From Clostridia bacterium (GTDB taxonomy: Bacteria > Bacillota_A > Clostridia > Oscillospirales > CAG-272), in contig JAGDAM010000130.1 in NCBI GenBank assembly GCA_017959485.1, forward strand, positions 1 through 11,187: a DNA stretch of 11,187 nt. Reading direction: 5' to 3'. Below are positions 1-5,719 of the stretch, piece by piece; position 1 is the stretch's first letter, and each line of letters opens with the position of its first letter. Under the pieces are notes generated by a model that was not told the origin of the DNA, did no database searches, and saw nothing but the letters and a program-made list of their open reading frames with translations. Position numbers and translations under genes: made by a program.

Positions 1-45
1 AACCCTTAAAAATCAAAATTGTCCTTGACATGGGGTACACTTCAG
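1..45. mobile_element. Possible end of an insertion sequence at the window edge
   Basis: Read on the minus strand from about position 44, the sequence contains TGTACCCC, then GTCAAGGACA, then an AT-rich stretch that leaves the window. This resembles the terminal inverted repeats of IS3-family (IS150-type) elements, which often begin TGTAC and carry a GGACA block about 15-20 bases in. No transposase and no second end can be seen, so family and even element status are uncertain. If correct, the element lies to the left of the window and this is its inner junction with the chromosome. Confidence 0.25.
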
Positions 46-54
46 GTCTCGCGC

Positions 55-68
55 CGAGCAAACGCTCG
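55..68. other. Small hairpin with a 5-bp stem
   Basis: CGAGC at 55-59 pairs with GCTCG at 64-68 around a four-base loop. It lies between the putative insertion-sequence end and the larger hairpin at 71-111. Whether it belongs to the element end, the terminator region or neither is unclear. Confidence 0.3.
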
Positions 69-70
69 AC

Positions 71-111
71 GGCGATGGAAAAACTCGTGAAACGAGTTTT
101 TTTACATCGCC
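71..111. terminator. Extended hairpin with T-tracts on both strands, probable bidirectional terminator
   Basis: Positions 79-88 pair perfectly with 92-101 around a three-base GAA loop, giving a 10-bp AT-flanked stem. A run of seven T follows on the plus strand (97-103) and five T on the minus strand. An outer stem, GGCGATG at 71-77 with CATCGCC at 105-111, closes the same structure across a small internal loop. It lies about 60 bases beyond the stop codon of the leftward lipoprotein gene and is the best candidate terminator of that operon. The T-runs form part of the stem, so it may act less cleanly than a textbook GC-stem terminator. The outer stem could also mark it as a dispersed repeat. 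Confidence 0.55.
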
Positions 112-141
112 TGTGTTATTCAGTAATACCGTGAAATATCA

Positions 142-155
142 GCCCGGAATCGGGC
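142..155 (-). other. Short GC hairpin just after the lipoprotein stop codon
   Basis: GCCCG at 142-146 pairs with CGGGC at 151-155 around a four-base loop, 7 bases past the lipoprotein stop codon. On the minus strand it is followed by TGATATTT, not a clean T-run. It may be a weak terminator or an RNA 3'-end stabiliser lying ahead of the larger hairpin at 71-111. Confidence 0.3.
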
Positions 156-162
156 GAATATC

Positions 163-3100
163 TCAGTTAACCGTAACCCTCTCCGCGGGGATGCTTCCCT
201 CGACTCTCGAGTTGCCTTCGGGAAGCGTGCAGCTGACCTTCAGCGATTCGCAGCCGTCGCTTCCGGTGAAGACGGTCGTCCTTCCTTTCGACGGAGAGAT
301 GCCGATGAATACTGCCTTGCCGGCGGTTATCTCACAGGCGGCTCCGCCGACCTGAACGGTGGACGAGAAGACGGTCCCGGATCCGGTGAGCTTGTAGTCG
401 CGTACGGGCGAGCCCCAGTACGTCGCGTTGAAGATGCGGAGTTTGCCGGTGAAGGATTCTTCGGTGTAGATGCACACCGAAAGGGTGAATTCGGGCGAAC
501 TCTTGTCGTTTACCGCCACGAACTGACCGTTGACGACGGTTGCCTCGGCGTCTCCCCGCATGCGGATATCGCAGTCGGACCAGTCGACCGCCGTTCCCGC
601 GAGCAGAACGCCGCGGGCTCCGGAGCCGATCGAAATTCCGTTGCGCTGGTTGATCGAGAAGTTGTTGTAGAGAACTTCGCCGGTCGAGTCGGTGATCAGG
701 AAGGTTGTCGATTTTTCACGCGCGACAGCGGCCACGTTGTCCCAGTAGTTGGAGTCTCTGTATCGGCCTATCTGCCAGCAGTTGACGGTATAGTGGCAGT
801 CGCGGATTATTCCGCCCTCGCTGCCGGCTCCGACGCGCACGCCGTTCGCCAGGCCCACGCCCCATACGAATTCGACGTAGTGGTTATCGCATTTTTCCGA
901 CGCGAAGTCTATGCCGTTCCAGGATGAGGACATTCCGACGTCGATTACGTAGACGTTGCTGCCGTGACCCCTCACGGTGTAGGAACAGGGGATGATCCCG
1001 GTCGATTTCTGACGGTAGTATTCGATTGAGAGGCCGCAGAGGCCGGATCCCTCGTACATCGAAATGAATTCGAGGCCGTCAGAGTCGCCCATGCCGAAGT
1101 CGGTGTATATCACCGTTCCGCAGGCGCGGTAGGGATTGGTGCCGTCCTCGCTGCGGTCTTCGACGGTCTTAGCAAGAGTGAGATAGATATCCACGTGAGC
1201 TGTAAAGGTTGATCCTCTCAGCTCGACTCCGGGCTTAAGATCGATATGGCTGTTAACGTAGTATTCGCCGGCCGGCAGATAGACGGTTCCTCCGCCCGCG
1301 CCGAGATCGTCGATCGCCTTCTGAAGTTTTTCGGATATGTCCTCTCCGCGCTTTGCGTTGTACGGCTCGCACGTCAGGTCGATGAAGGCGTCGGACCGGG
1401 GTTTGGTTGTCTTTACGTAGTCCGCGGTGTCGATGACCGGAGCTTTTTCCGCCTCGGGATTGACGACGATTTTCTCCTCGTAAACACCGGCATCCTTTAC
1501 CTCCGAGTTGATTAAGGCGACCTTGAGCGAGTTCTGCCTTGCAATCGCACGGCCGTAAGCGGAGGAAATGACGCAGTCGGTGAAGAAGAGCGACGGTTTG
1601 ACGCGCTGGCTGATGACGGCGGACTGGCCGGCGGAGGAAAGCTCGGTGCCTATGAATAGGAGCGAACCCGGCTGATTGTCTCTCAGCGTCCCGGCTTCGG
1701 GGCCGAAGAAGACCGCCGCGGCGCCTTTGTTGCCCGATCCCGAAAGCTTGCCGCCGGTGATTTCAAACCAGGAGACGTTATCTACGTAGATCGCGTTGAA
1801 GCAGTCGGTTATAACGGGGTTGAGAATCTGTCCGTTTGCAAGCGACTGCGAGCCCGAGCAGGTGTCGGTGAAGAAGTGCATGCCCTTGTTGAGGCCGCTG
1901 AATTTCAGGTCGGAGAAGTAGAACCAGTCGGCGCCGCCCATCATGATGCCCTCGGAGTTGCGGAGCATATAGGTGCGGAGCAGTTCGGCGTTCGGGGTTC
2001 CGGGCAGGCCGCTCGCGAGCCAGTAATCGGGAGAGAGCGACAGATTCTCGATCTTGCCGACGTCGAGGTCGTACTCGTTGCGGAATCCGTACTCAAGGCA
2101 GGTCCCGCAGTTGTCGCGGATATACTGAAGTGCGTAGACGGCGCCCTGCTGGGCGGCGTCGATTCCGCGGTAGGAGTTGACGAAGGTGACGTTGCGGACG
2201 GTGAGTCCGTTAATGTATCCCTGGGTGATCGATGCCGGATAGGGGATGGGCTTGCCGTTTACGAAGGTCTGCTCGGGATACCAGAACGCGAGATTCTGCA
2301 CCGAGGAGTGCGAGCCGCAGATGACGGCCGCTTTGTTCCGGTCGGTTTCGCCCTTTCCGCCGTAAATGCAGAGCACGGTGCCTTCGGCTGTGCCGGGCCT
2401 GAGCTCTCCGGCGAGAGTTACGAGCGGAGGCAGTTTAATGGTTTCGGTCAGGCAGTAGTATCCGGGAGGAGCGTAAACCGTTCCTCCGCCGAGTTCTTCG
2501 ACGGCGGCCACGGCCGCTTTGAAGGCGGCGGTGTCGTCCGCCTTTCCGTCTCCGACGGCTCCGTAGGCGCGGACGTTGACGTCTGCGACCACGTTGTAAA
2601 GCGTGTCGTATCTGCTTACGATAAGTCCCGTCTTTATCTCATCGGCGGTCCAGACCTTGTTGCCGGGAGTGCCGGAGAAGCGGATCTTGTATTCCTCGGT
2701 ATAATCAAACGCGGGATCCGACGCGAGCAGCGCCTCGACGTCGGCTCCGTCCGCCGATACTTCGGGATGACCCGTCCGGTCGGTGTTATCGATGCTCTGC
2801 GCAGATTTTTCGGGCAGAGGCGCCGAAACCGGAACGGCGGTATCCGACGACTCGGGAACGATGTAGTCGATATAAACCGTTTTGCCGGTGTAATCGGATA
2901 TGAATTTTTCGACCGCGCGTGCGGTGTTCCGCTCGTCGATTCCGACGATAACTATCCGCTTGCCGACTGTAGCGATCTCGTATGGATTGTTCTCGTTCAG
3001 CCGGGCTTTGACCTCGGCGGTTTCGTCGCGGTTGGTATCGCCTACGAGTATCTCGTTCCGGTCGGGAATGCCCTTCCAGCCGACGTAATCGGATTCGATC

Positions 3101-3387
3101 CCGAAATAGACTCCGCTGATTTCGCAGAGCGCCGAGGAGATCTCAACCGCCATTCCCGAATAGAGCAGTCCGACTTCGGGGCGGACTATGGTGTATGCGG
3201 GAGCGGTTCCGTTTACAAAATCGCGCCAGAGTTCGGGAGCCGGCTCTGTCTGCTCCGGATCCGGAGTAGTCGCGTCGGGTTCCGTCGTATCCTGCGGGAC
3301 GTCTTTACCGCAGGCCGCGGCGAAGGGGAGCAGAATTGCCGCGGCAAGAATAAGAAGCGCGGCGGAGCGGAGAACTTTGCCTTTCAT
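163..3387 (-). CDS. Secreted lipoprotein with two pectate-lyase-3-type beta-helix modules
   Basis: This is a predicted surface lipoprotein of 1074 residues. Residues 1-26 form a lipoprotein signal: basic start, hydrophobic core, and an AAAC lipobox with Cys26 as the lipidation site. A Thr/Pro/Asp/Glu-rich linker follows (about 28-52). Residues 60-175 form a compact alpha/beta domain (ILVGDTNR, RIVIVGID) that I cannot name. Two modules then each begin with the Pectate_lyase_3 entry pattern. The first starts near 270 (AYGAVGDGKADDTAAF, then GGGTVYAPPGYY). The second starts near 668 (GEDISEKLQKAIDD, then GGGTVYLPAGEYY). Repetitive beta-helix sequence follows each, up to about 1010, and the last 60 residues look like a beta-sandwich. 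The family binds or cleaves polysaccharides, but I cannot assign catalytic residues or a substrate. The ATG at 3385-3387 is supported by AAAAAGGA (3398-3405) inside the end of the upstream gene. The gap to that gene is 3 bases, which suggests translational coupling. Confidence 0.85.
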   Translation of the reverse strand: MKGKVLRSAALLILAAAILLPFAAACGKDVPQDTTEPDATTPDPEQTEPAPELWRDFVNGTAPAYTIVRPEVGLLYSGMAVEISSALCEISGVYFGIESDYVGWKGIPDRNEILVGDTNRDETAEVKARLNENNPYEIATVGKRIVIVGIDERNTARAVEKFISDYTGKTVYIDYIVPESSDTAVPVSAPLPEKSAQSIDNTDRTGHPEVSADGADVEALLASDPAFDYTEEYKIRFSGTPGNKVWTADEIKTGLIVSRYDTLYNVVADVNVRAYGAVGDGKADDTAAFKAAVAAVEELGGGTVYAPPGYYCLTETIKLPPLVTLAGELRPGTAEGTVLCIYGGKGETDRNKAAVICGSHSSVQNLAFWYPEQTFVNGKPIPYPASITQGYINGLTVRNVTFVNSYRGIDAAQQGAVYALQYIRDNCGTCLEYGFRNEYDLDVGKIENLSLSPDYWLASGLPGTPNAELLRTYMLRNSEGIMMGGADWFYFSDLKFSGLNKGMHFFTDTCSGSQSLANGQILNPVITDCFNAIYVDNVSWFEITGGKLSGSGNKGAAAVFFGPEAGTLRDNQPGSLLFIGTELSSAGQSAVISQRVKPSLFFTDCVISSAYGRAIARQNSLKVALINSEVKDAGVYEEKIVVNPEAEKAPVIDTADYVKTTKPRSDAFIDLTCEPYNAKRGEDISEKLQKAIDDLGAGGGTVYLPAGEYYVNSHIDLKPGVELRGSTFTAHVDIYLTLAKTVEDRSEDGTNPYRACGTVIYTDFGMGDSDGLEFISMYEGSGLCGLSIEYYRQKSTGIIPCSYTVRGHGSNVYVIDVGMSSSWNGIDFASEKCDNHYVEFVWGVGLANGVRVGAGSEGGIIRDCHYTVNCWQIGRYRDSNYWDNVAAVAREKSTTFLITDSTGEVLYNNFSINQRNGISIGSGARGVLLAGTAVDWSDCDIRMRGDAEATVVNGQFVAVNDKSSPEFTLSVCIYTEESFTGKLRIFNATYWGSPVRDYKLTGSGTVFSSTVQVGGAACEITAGKAVFIGISPSKGRTTVFTGSDGCESLKVSCTLPEGNSRVEGSIPAERVTVN

Positions 3388-3390
3388 TGT

Positions 3391-4326
3391 TCATTCATCC
3401 TTTTTGATCATATACTTTTCAATGACCGGATAGGCGCCGTAGGTTTTGAAGAGAGCGATTGTCGGGAGCAGATAGATTGCCGGAAGGATTATCGCGACGC
3501 CTTCGAGGCCGAATGGCCAGAGAGCGAGAGCGATAAGAGCGTTGACGGCAACCACGAGGAATATCGCGAGCAGCGTCATCAGGTTGCGCTTGATCCCGAG
3601 TACCGAGAAGATTAGCGAATTCTTCAGCAGTTTCCGGAATTTGATGTCAAACGTCACGAGCATGGTATAGACGTAATACCGCATGAACATGAAGACGAGG
3701 CAGACGCCGAAGATCGCGAAGTAGAAGAAATCAAGGACGAAGGTTCCCCCGACCGACGAGAAGTAGATGAAATCGAATATAAGCACCGCGATGCAGGCAA
3801 AATCGAGAAGGCCTACAAACAGCCCCTGCCACAGATTGCGCTTTATCGCGTAGGTGAAGTCGCTCCAGATGAAGACCGGGTCGCCGCGGAACATACCGCG
3901 CGTGCAGAAGGCGGCTCCGACGTTGATCCAGCCCCAGAGAGCGGCAAACACGATCCCGATAGCGACGGTGACGGCGATACGCACCGTGTCATAGGTCTGT
4001 AGCGGAAGCTGGAAGCCGCAGACGCCGAGGAGCGAGATCAGACCGGGAGTCGGATTCGCCGTGTAGATCCCGAAAAGCGGGGCAAACGAGGGATCGGTCT
4101 CGGTGGGCATGGATGGCGCCGTGACGTATACGTAAAAAAGAACGGCGGGAAGGAGAATAAGCGGAAGCATCGCGAAGTTGAGGGACAGAACCTTGGTGAA
4201 CTGTCTGAAATAGAACTTCGGCAGGTTCCAGAGATTGGGCTTTAGCGGGCCCTCTTCCTTCGAAACTCCGGGACCGTCCCGGTTCATATCGAAAAGTTTG
4301 AATTTCTTACCGTTTTTATTAAACAT
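3391..4326 (-). CDS. YesL-like (DUF624 family) six-helix membrane protein
   Basis: This is a 311-residue integral membrane protein with about six hydrophobic segments: roughly 49-69, 113-138, 169-189, 197-220, 248-270 and 274-293. Residues 135-172 carry the most family-like stretch: NVGAAF, then MFRGDP, then WSDFTYAIKRNLWQG. This fits the YesL/DUF624 family, whose members often sit beside carbohydrate-uptake or polysaccharide-degradation genes such as the Bacillus yes rhamnogalacturonan cluster. Their biochemical role is not established. The protein is longer than a typical YesL because of its N-terminal tail (1-40) and the loop between helices 1 and 2. The ATG at 4324-4326 shares its A with the TAA stop of the upstream methyltransferase gene. 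AAAGG lies at 4336-4340, 9 bases upstream. Its gene partner downstream is a beta-helix lipoprotein, consistent with an envelope or glycan-related role (inference). Confidence 0.75.
   Translation of the reverse strand: MFNKNGKKFKLFDMNRDGPGVSKEEGPLKPNLWNLPKFYFRQFTKVLSLNFAMLPLILLPAVLFYVYVTAPSMPTETDPSFAPLFGIYTANPTPGLISLLGVCGFQLPLQTYDTVRIAVTVAIGIVFAALWGWINVGAAFCTRGMFRGDPVFIWSDFTYAIKRNLWQGLFVGLLDFACIAVLIFDFIYFSSVGGTFVLDFFYFAIFGVCLVFMFMRYYVYTMLVTFDIKFRKLLKNSLIFSVLGIKRNLMTLLAIFLVVAVNALIALALWPFGLEGVAIILPAIYLLPTIALFKTYGAYPVIEKYMIKKDE
3398..3405 (-). promoter_or_regulatory. Ribosome binding site of the lipoprotein gene, inside the yesL-like gene
   Basis: AAAAAGGA lies within the last codons of the membrane-protein gene, 10 bases before the lipoprotein ATG. 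A ribosome finishing the upstream gene would clear this site and terminate only 3 bases from the next start, so coupled translation is likely. Confidence 0.65.
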
Positions 4327-5102
4327 TAGCGGTCGCCTTTCGCCGCCCGCGTACGGCGGCAGATTTCATACGCAAGCACCGCGACGGCGCTTTCGGTCGG
4401 AAGCGAACAGAGCGCCTCGCGCGCGTAGGGGACGCGGAGCGAAATGTCGCAAAGATCAAGTATCTTTCGGGTTATCCCGCGCTTTTCGCCTCCCACGACA
4501 AGAAGCAGGGGGAAGGGGACAGCCGCCCGGTCGCAGTCTTCGGCCGAGCGCGCCGAGGCGGCGGCGACGGTATATCCGTGTTTTTTGAAGATGCCGACGG
4601 CTTCGTCCGCCGGACCGACGAAGACGGGGAGGAGTTCCGACGTTCCCGCCGAAGCGCGCGCTATGAGAGCGTCCTGGCCGTCGGGAAGCGGGCGCGAGAG
4701 AATGACTCCTCCGGCTCCGCAGAGATAGAGCGACCGGAGTGAGTGCGCCAGCGTATACGGATCCTCTGCGCCTTCGAGAAGGGCGAAGTATCCGCCGGTC
4801 TCCGGCGTTATGAGGTCAAGCCCGGGATATACCGCGGGAGTGACTTCGGCGAGAAATCCGCCGTGCGTGCGCCCTCCGGCGAGCGCCGACGCCTCGTCGG
4901 TTGTCACGGGCGTGATCTCAAACCCGAGTTTCTCAGCCGCAGCGCTGACGAACTTGACGCGGCGGAATTCCGACTCGAATCTGTTCCGTTCTATATATAT
5001 GCGGAGAATGCCGCGCCTTGCCCGCCCCGTCTCCGAGGCGTTTATCAGCGCCGAAATCGAGGCGATTCCTTCGAACAGTATCTTTCCGAGAGGTTCGTTC
5101 AT
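4326..5102 (-). CDS. Divergent SpoU/TrmH-family RNA 2'-O-methyltransferase
   Basis: This 258-residue protein has the two-part layout of TrmH-like enzymes: an N-terminal substrate-binding region (about 1-100) and a C-terminal knotted SPOUT domain using S-adenosylmethionine. Motif 1 is at 107-136 (ALLEGAEDPYTLAHSLRSLY) with the conserved Arg123. Motif 2 is at 199-210 (LLLVVGGEKRGI) with Glu206. Motif 3 is at 224-246 (SLPTESAVAVLAYEI). Two usual Asn residues are changed: DPxN is DPYT, and SLN in motif 3 is SLP (Pro235). The enzyme therefore belongs to a divergent clade and its RNA target cannot be inferred. The ATG at 5100-5102 has only a weak GAAAG upstream. The stop codon overlaps the next gene by 1 base (TAATG). 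The upstream neighbour is acpP, 83 bases away across a terminator. It could be active or could be an RNA-binding relic of the fold. Confidence 0.8.
   Translation of the reverse strand: MNEPLGKILFEGIASISALINASETGRARRGILRIYIERNRFESEFRRVKFVSAAAEKLGFEITPVTTDEASALAGGRTHGGFLAEVTPAVYPGLDLITPETGGYFALLEGAEDPYTLAHSLRSLYLCGAGGVILSRPLPDGQDALIARASAGTSELLPVFVGPADEAVGIFKKHGYTVAAASARSAEDCDRAAVPFPLLLVVGGEKRGITRKILDLCDISLRVPYAREALCSLPTESAVAVLAYEICRRTRAAKGDR
4336..4340 (-). promoter_or_regulatory. Ribosome binding site of the yesL-like gene
   Basis: AAAGG lies 9 bases before the ATG at 4324-4326, inside the final codons of the methyltransferase gene. With the TAATG stop/start overlap, it supports this start and coupled translation. 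Confidence 0.6.
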
Positions 5103-5121
5103 GGTTCTTTCGGGTTTAATC

Positions 5122-5136
5122 CGGCGTCTGACGCCG
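5122..5136. other. Six-base-pair hairpin between the acpP terminator and the methyltransferase gene
   Basis: CGGCGT at 5122-5127 pairs with ACGCCG at 5131-5136 around a three-base loop. On the minus strand it lies directly after the T-run of the acpP terminator and about 20 bases before the methyltransferase start. In a read-through RNA it would sit close upstream of the weak ribosome binding site. No function is shown. Confidence 0.4.
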
Positions 5137-5137
5137 T

Positions 5138-5174
5138 AAAAAACTGAGGGCTGTCAACAGTTAACCGACAGCCC
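5138..5174 (-). terminator. Intrinsic terminator of acpP
   Basis: On the minus strand GGGCTGTC and GACAGCCC (plus-strand coordinates 5167-5174 and 5148-5155) form an 8-bp GC-rich stem with an 11-base loop. TCAG and six T follow (5138-5143). It starts 11 bases after the acpP stop codon. The four-base offset between stem and T-run suggests termination may be incomplete, which matters because the next three genes show no promoter of their own. Confidence 0.75.
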
Positions 5175-5185
5175 CCGGGTGAATA

Positions 5186-5416
5186 TCACTTGGTTGAGTT
5201 TTTCTCGAGGTATCCGACGACGTCTCCGACGGTGACGAAGTCGTGCATATCTTCGTCCTTGATGTCGACTCCGAAGGTTTCCTCGCATCTCATGACGAGT
5301 TCGGCAAGTTCGATTGAATTGATGCCGAGGTCGTTCGAAAGATCGGACTCGGGAGTGACTTTCTCCGGATCGACCTGAAGCTCATCAACGATGAGACTCT
5401 TGAATTTTTCAAACAT
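5186..5416 (-). CDS. acpP: Acyl carrier protein
   Basis: This is a 76-residue acidic four-helix carrier protein of normal ACP length. It holds growing acyl chains as thioesters on a 4'-phosphopantetheine arm during fatty-acid (or related) synthesis in the cytoplasm. The arm attaches to Ser34 in DLGINSIELAEL. The usual Asp-Ser of the DSL motif is Asn-Ser here, a variant I believe occurs in other clostridial ACPs (from memory, unchecked). Acidic helix II (SIELAELVMRCEE) and the C-terminal VTVGDVVGYLEK pattern are typical. I chose the ATG at 5414-5416 because AAAGGA (5426-5431) lies 9 bases upstream. The longer in-frame TTG at 5444-5446 would coincide with the transcription start and has no ribosome binding site. 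The gene stands alone behind a consensus promoter and its own terminator. The fab genes are not in the window, so it could be a secondary ACP; the symbol reflects family, not proven role. Confidence 0.9.
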   Translation of the reverse strand: MFEKFKSLIVDELQVDPEKVTPESDLSNDLGINSIELAELVMRCEETFGVDIKDEDMHDFVTVGDVVGYLEKNSTK

Positions 5417-5425
5417 ATTCAATTG

Positions 5426-5431
5426 TCCTTT
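5426..5431 (-). promoter_or_regulatory. Ribosome binding site that fixes the acpP start
   Basis: AAAGGA lies 9 bases before the ATG at 5414-5416. It favours this ATG over the upstream in-frame TTG, which would add ten basic and polar residues foreign to ACPs. Confidence 0.8.
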
Positions 5432-5451
5432 CTTTTTTCGATTCAAATATT

Positions 5452-5480
5452 ATTATACATCCAAAAAAAAGCTTTGTCAA
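5452..5480 (-). promoter_or_regulatory. Consensus housekeeping promoter of acpP
   Basis: On the minus strand TTGACA (5475-5480), a 17-base spacer and TATAAT (5452-5457) match the sigma-70/sigma-A consensus at all 12 positions with ideal spacing. Transcription would begin near 5445, giving a leader of about 30 bases that contains the ribosome binding site. Very high basal expression is expected, as suits an ACP. Confidence 0.9.
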
Positions 5481-5553
5481 CAATCCGAAACAGGAAAAAC
5501 GGCTTTGTTTTTATGTATTAGACGCAAATTCTCAAAAAAAATGTTATTTACTA
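5481..5553. other. Spacer between two divergent promoters
   Basis: These 73 bases separate the two -35 boxes. They hold A/T tracts, notably eight A at 5534-5541, about 12 bases upstream of the rpoB -35 box. These could act as UP elements contacting the alpha subunit C-terminal domain. I see no gene and no clear operator palindrome. Together with the flanking promoters and leaders, this accounts for the gene-free stretch 5417-5719. Confidence 0.5.
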
Positions 5554-5582
5554 TTGACAATGCGGCCGAAATGATGTATAAT
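5554..5582 (+). promoter_or_regulatory. Consensus housekeeping promoter of rpoBC
   Basis: TTGACA (5554-5559), a 17-base spacer and TATAAT (5577-5582) are a perfect sigma-70/sigma-A match. The predicted start is near A5589, leaving a leader of about 131 bases before rpoB. It is oriented back-to-back with the acpP promoter and means rpoB does not rely on an upstream ribosomal-protein operon promoter. Confidence 0.9.
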
Positions 5583-5594
5583 AGCAAAATGTAT

Positions 5595-5600
5595 TATAAT
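5595..5600 (+). promoter_or_regulatory. Second -10-like box downstream of the rpoB promoter
   Basis: A second TATAAT lies 18 bases after the first, with the following GC also alike (TATAATAGC and TATAATCGC). No fitting -35 box is found 16-18 bases upstream, so it may be a weak alternative start, a pause-inducing -10-like element in the early transcript, or chance in AT-rich DNA. Confidence 0.35.
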
Positions 5601-5608
5601 CGCTATCT

Positions 5609-5688
5609 ATGCCGATAAGGTTGCCCCGGGGGTTCCGCGCGACGCCGCGCCGGACCTTCCGGACAGCTGTTTTCGGAGGCGACGGCAT
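5609..5688 (+). promoter_or_regulatory. Structured leader of the rpoB mRNA
   Basis: Within the roughly 131-base leader, 5631-5640 can pair with 5647-5656. The result is a GC-rich hairpin of nine pairs (one G-U) with one C-C mismatch and a six-base loop. ATGCCG at 5609-5614 can pair with CGGCAT at 5683-5688 and enclose it, and CCGG at 5650-5653 offers an alternative pairing with 5659-5662. No T-run follows, so it is not an obvious attenuator, and I recognise no riboswitch or L10 site. Autoregulation or RNA stability are possible roles. Confidence 0.4.
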
Positions 5689-5704
5689 CAACAAATATAT
5701 TGAA

Positions 5705-5712
5705 TGGAGTGA
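5705..5712 (+). promoter_or_regulatory. Ribosome binding site of rpoB
   Basis: TGGAGTGA lies 7 bases before the ATG at 5720-5722, a strong site that fixes the rpoB start. Confidence 0.75.
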
Positions 5713-5719
5713 AAAGTAA

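Noticed and set aside
113..355. 80-codon plus-strand frame overlapping the 3' end of the lipoprotein gene
   Set aside because: It is antisense to well-supported coding sequence and starts just after the terminator hairpin; no domain and no ribosome binding site.
1876..3615. Open frame of 579 codons on the plus strand antisense to the lipoprotein gene
   Set aside because: It is a shadow of the lipoprotein and yesL-like genes; it crosses their junction and shows only Gly/Val/Arg/Asp-rich sequence without domains.
5152..5157. TTGACA on the minus strand as a -35 box for the methyltransferase operon
   Set aside because: It is part of the acpP terminator stem, and nothing like a -10 box lies 15-19 bases downstream (the sequence there is GC-rich).
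5417..5446. Longer acpP start at a TTG (adds ten residues)
   Set aside because: The TTG coincides with the predicted transcription start, lacks a ribosome binding site, and the added residues are basic and unlike ACPs. The ATG at 5414-5416 has AAAGGA at good spacing.
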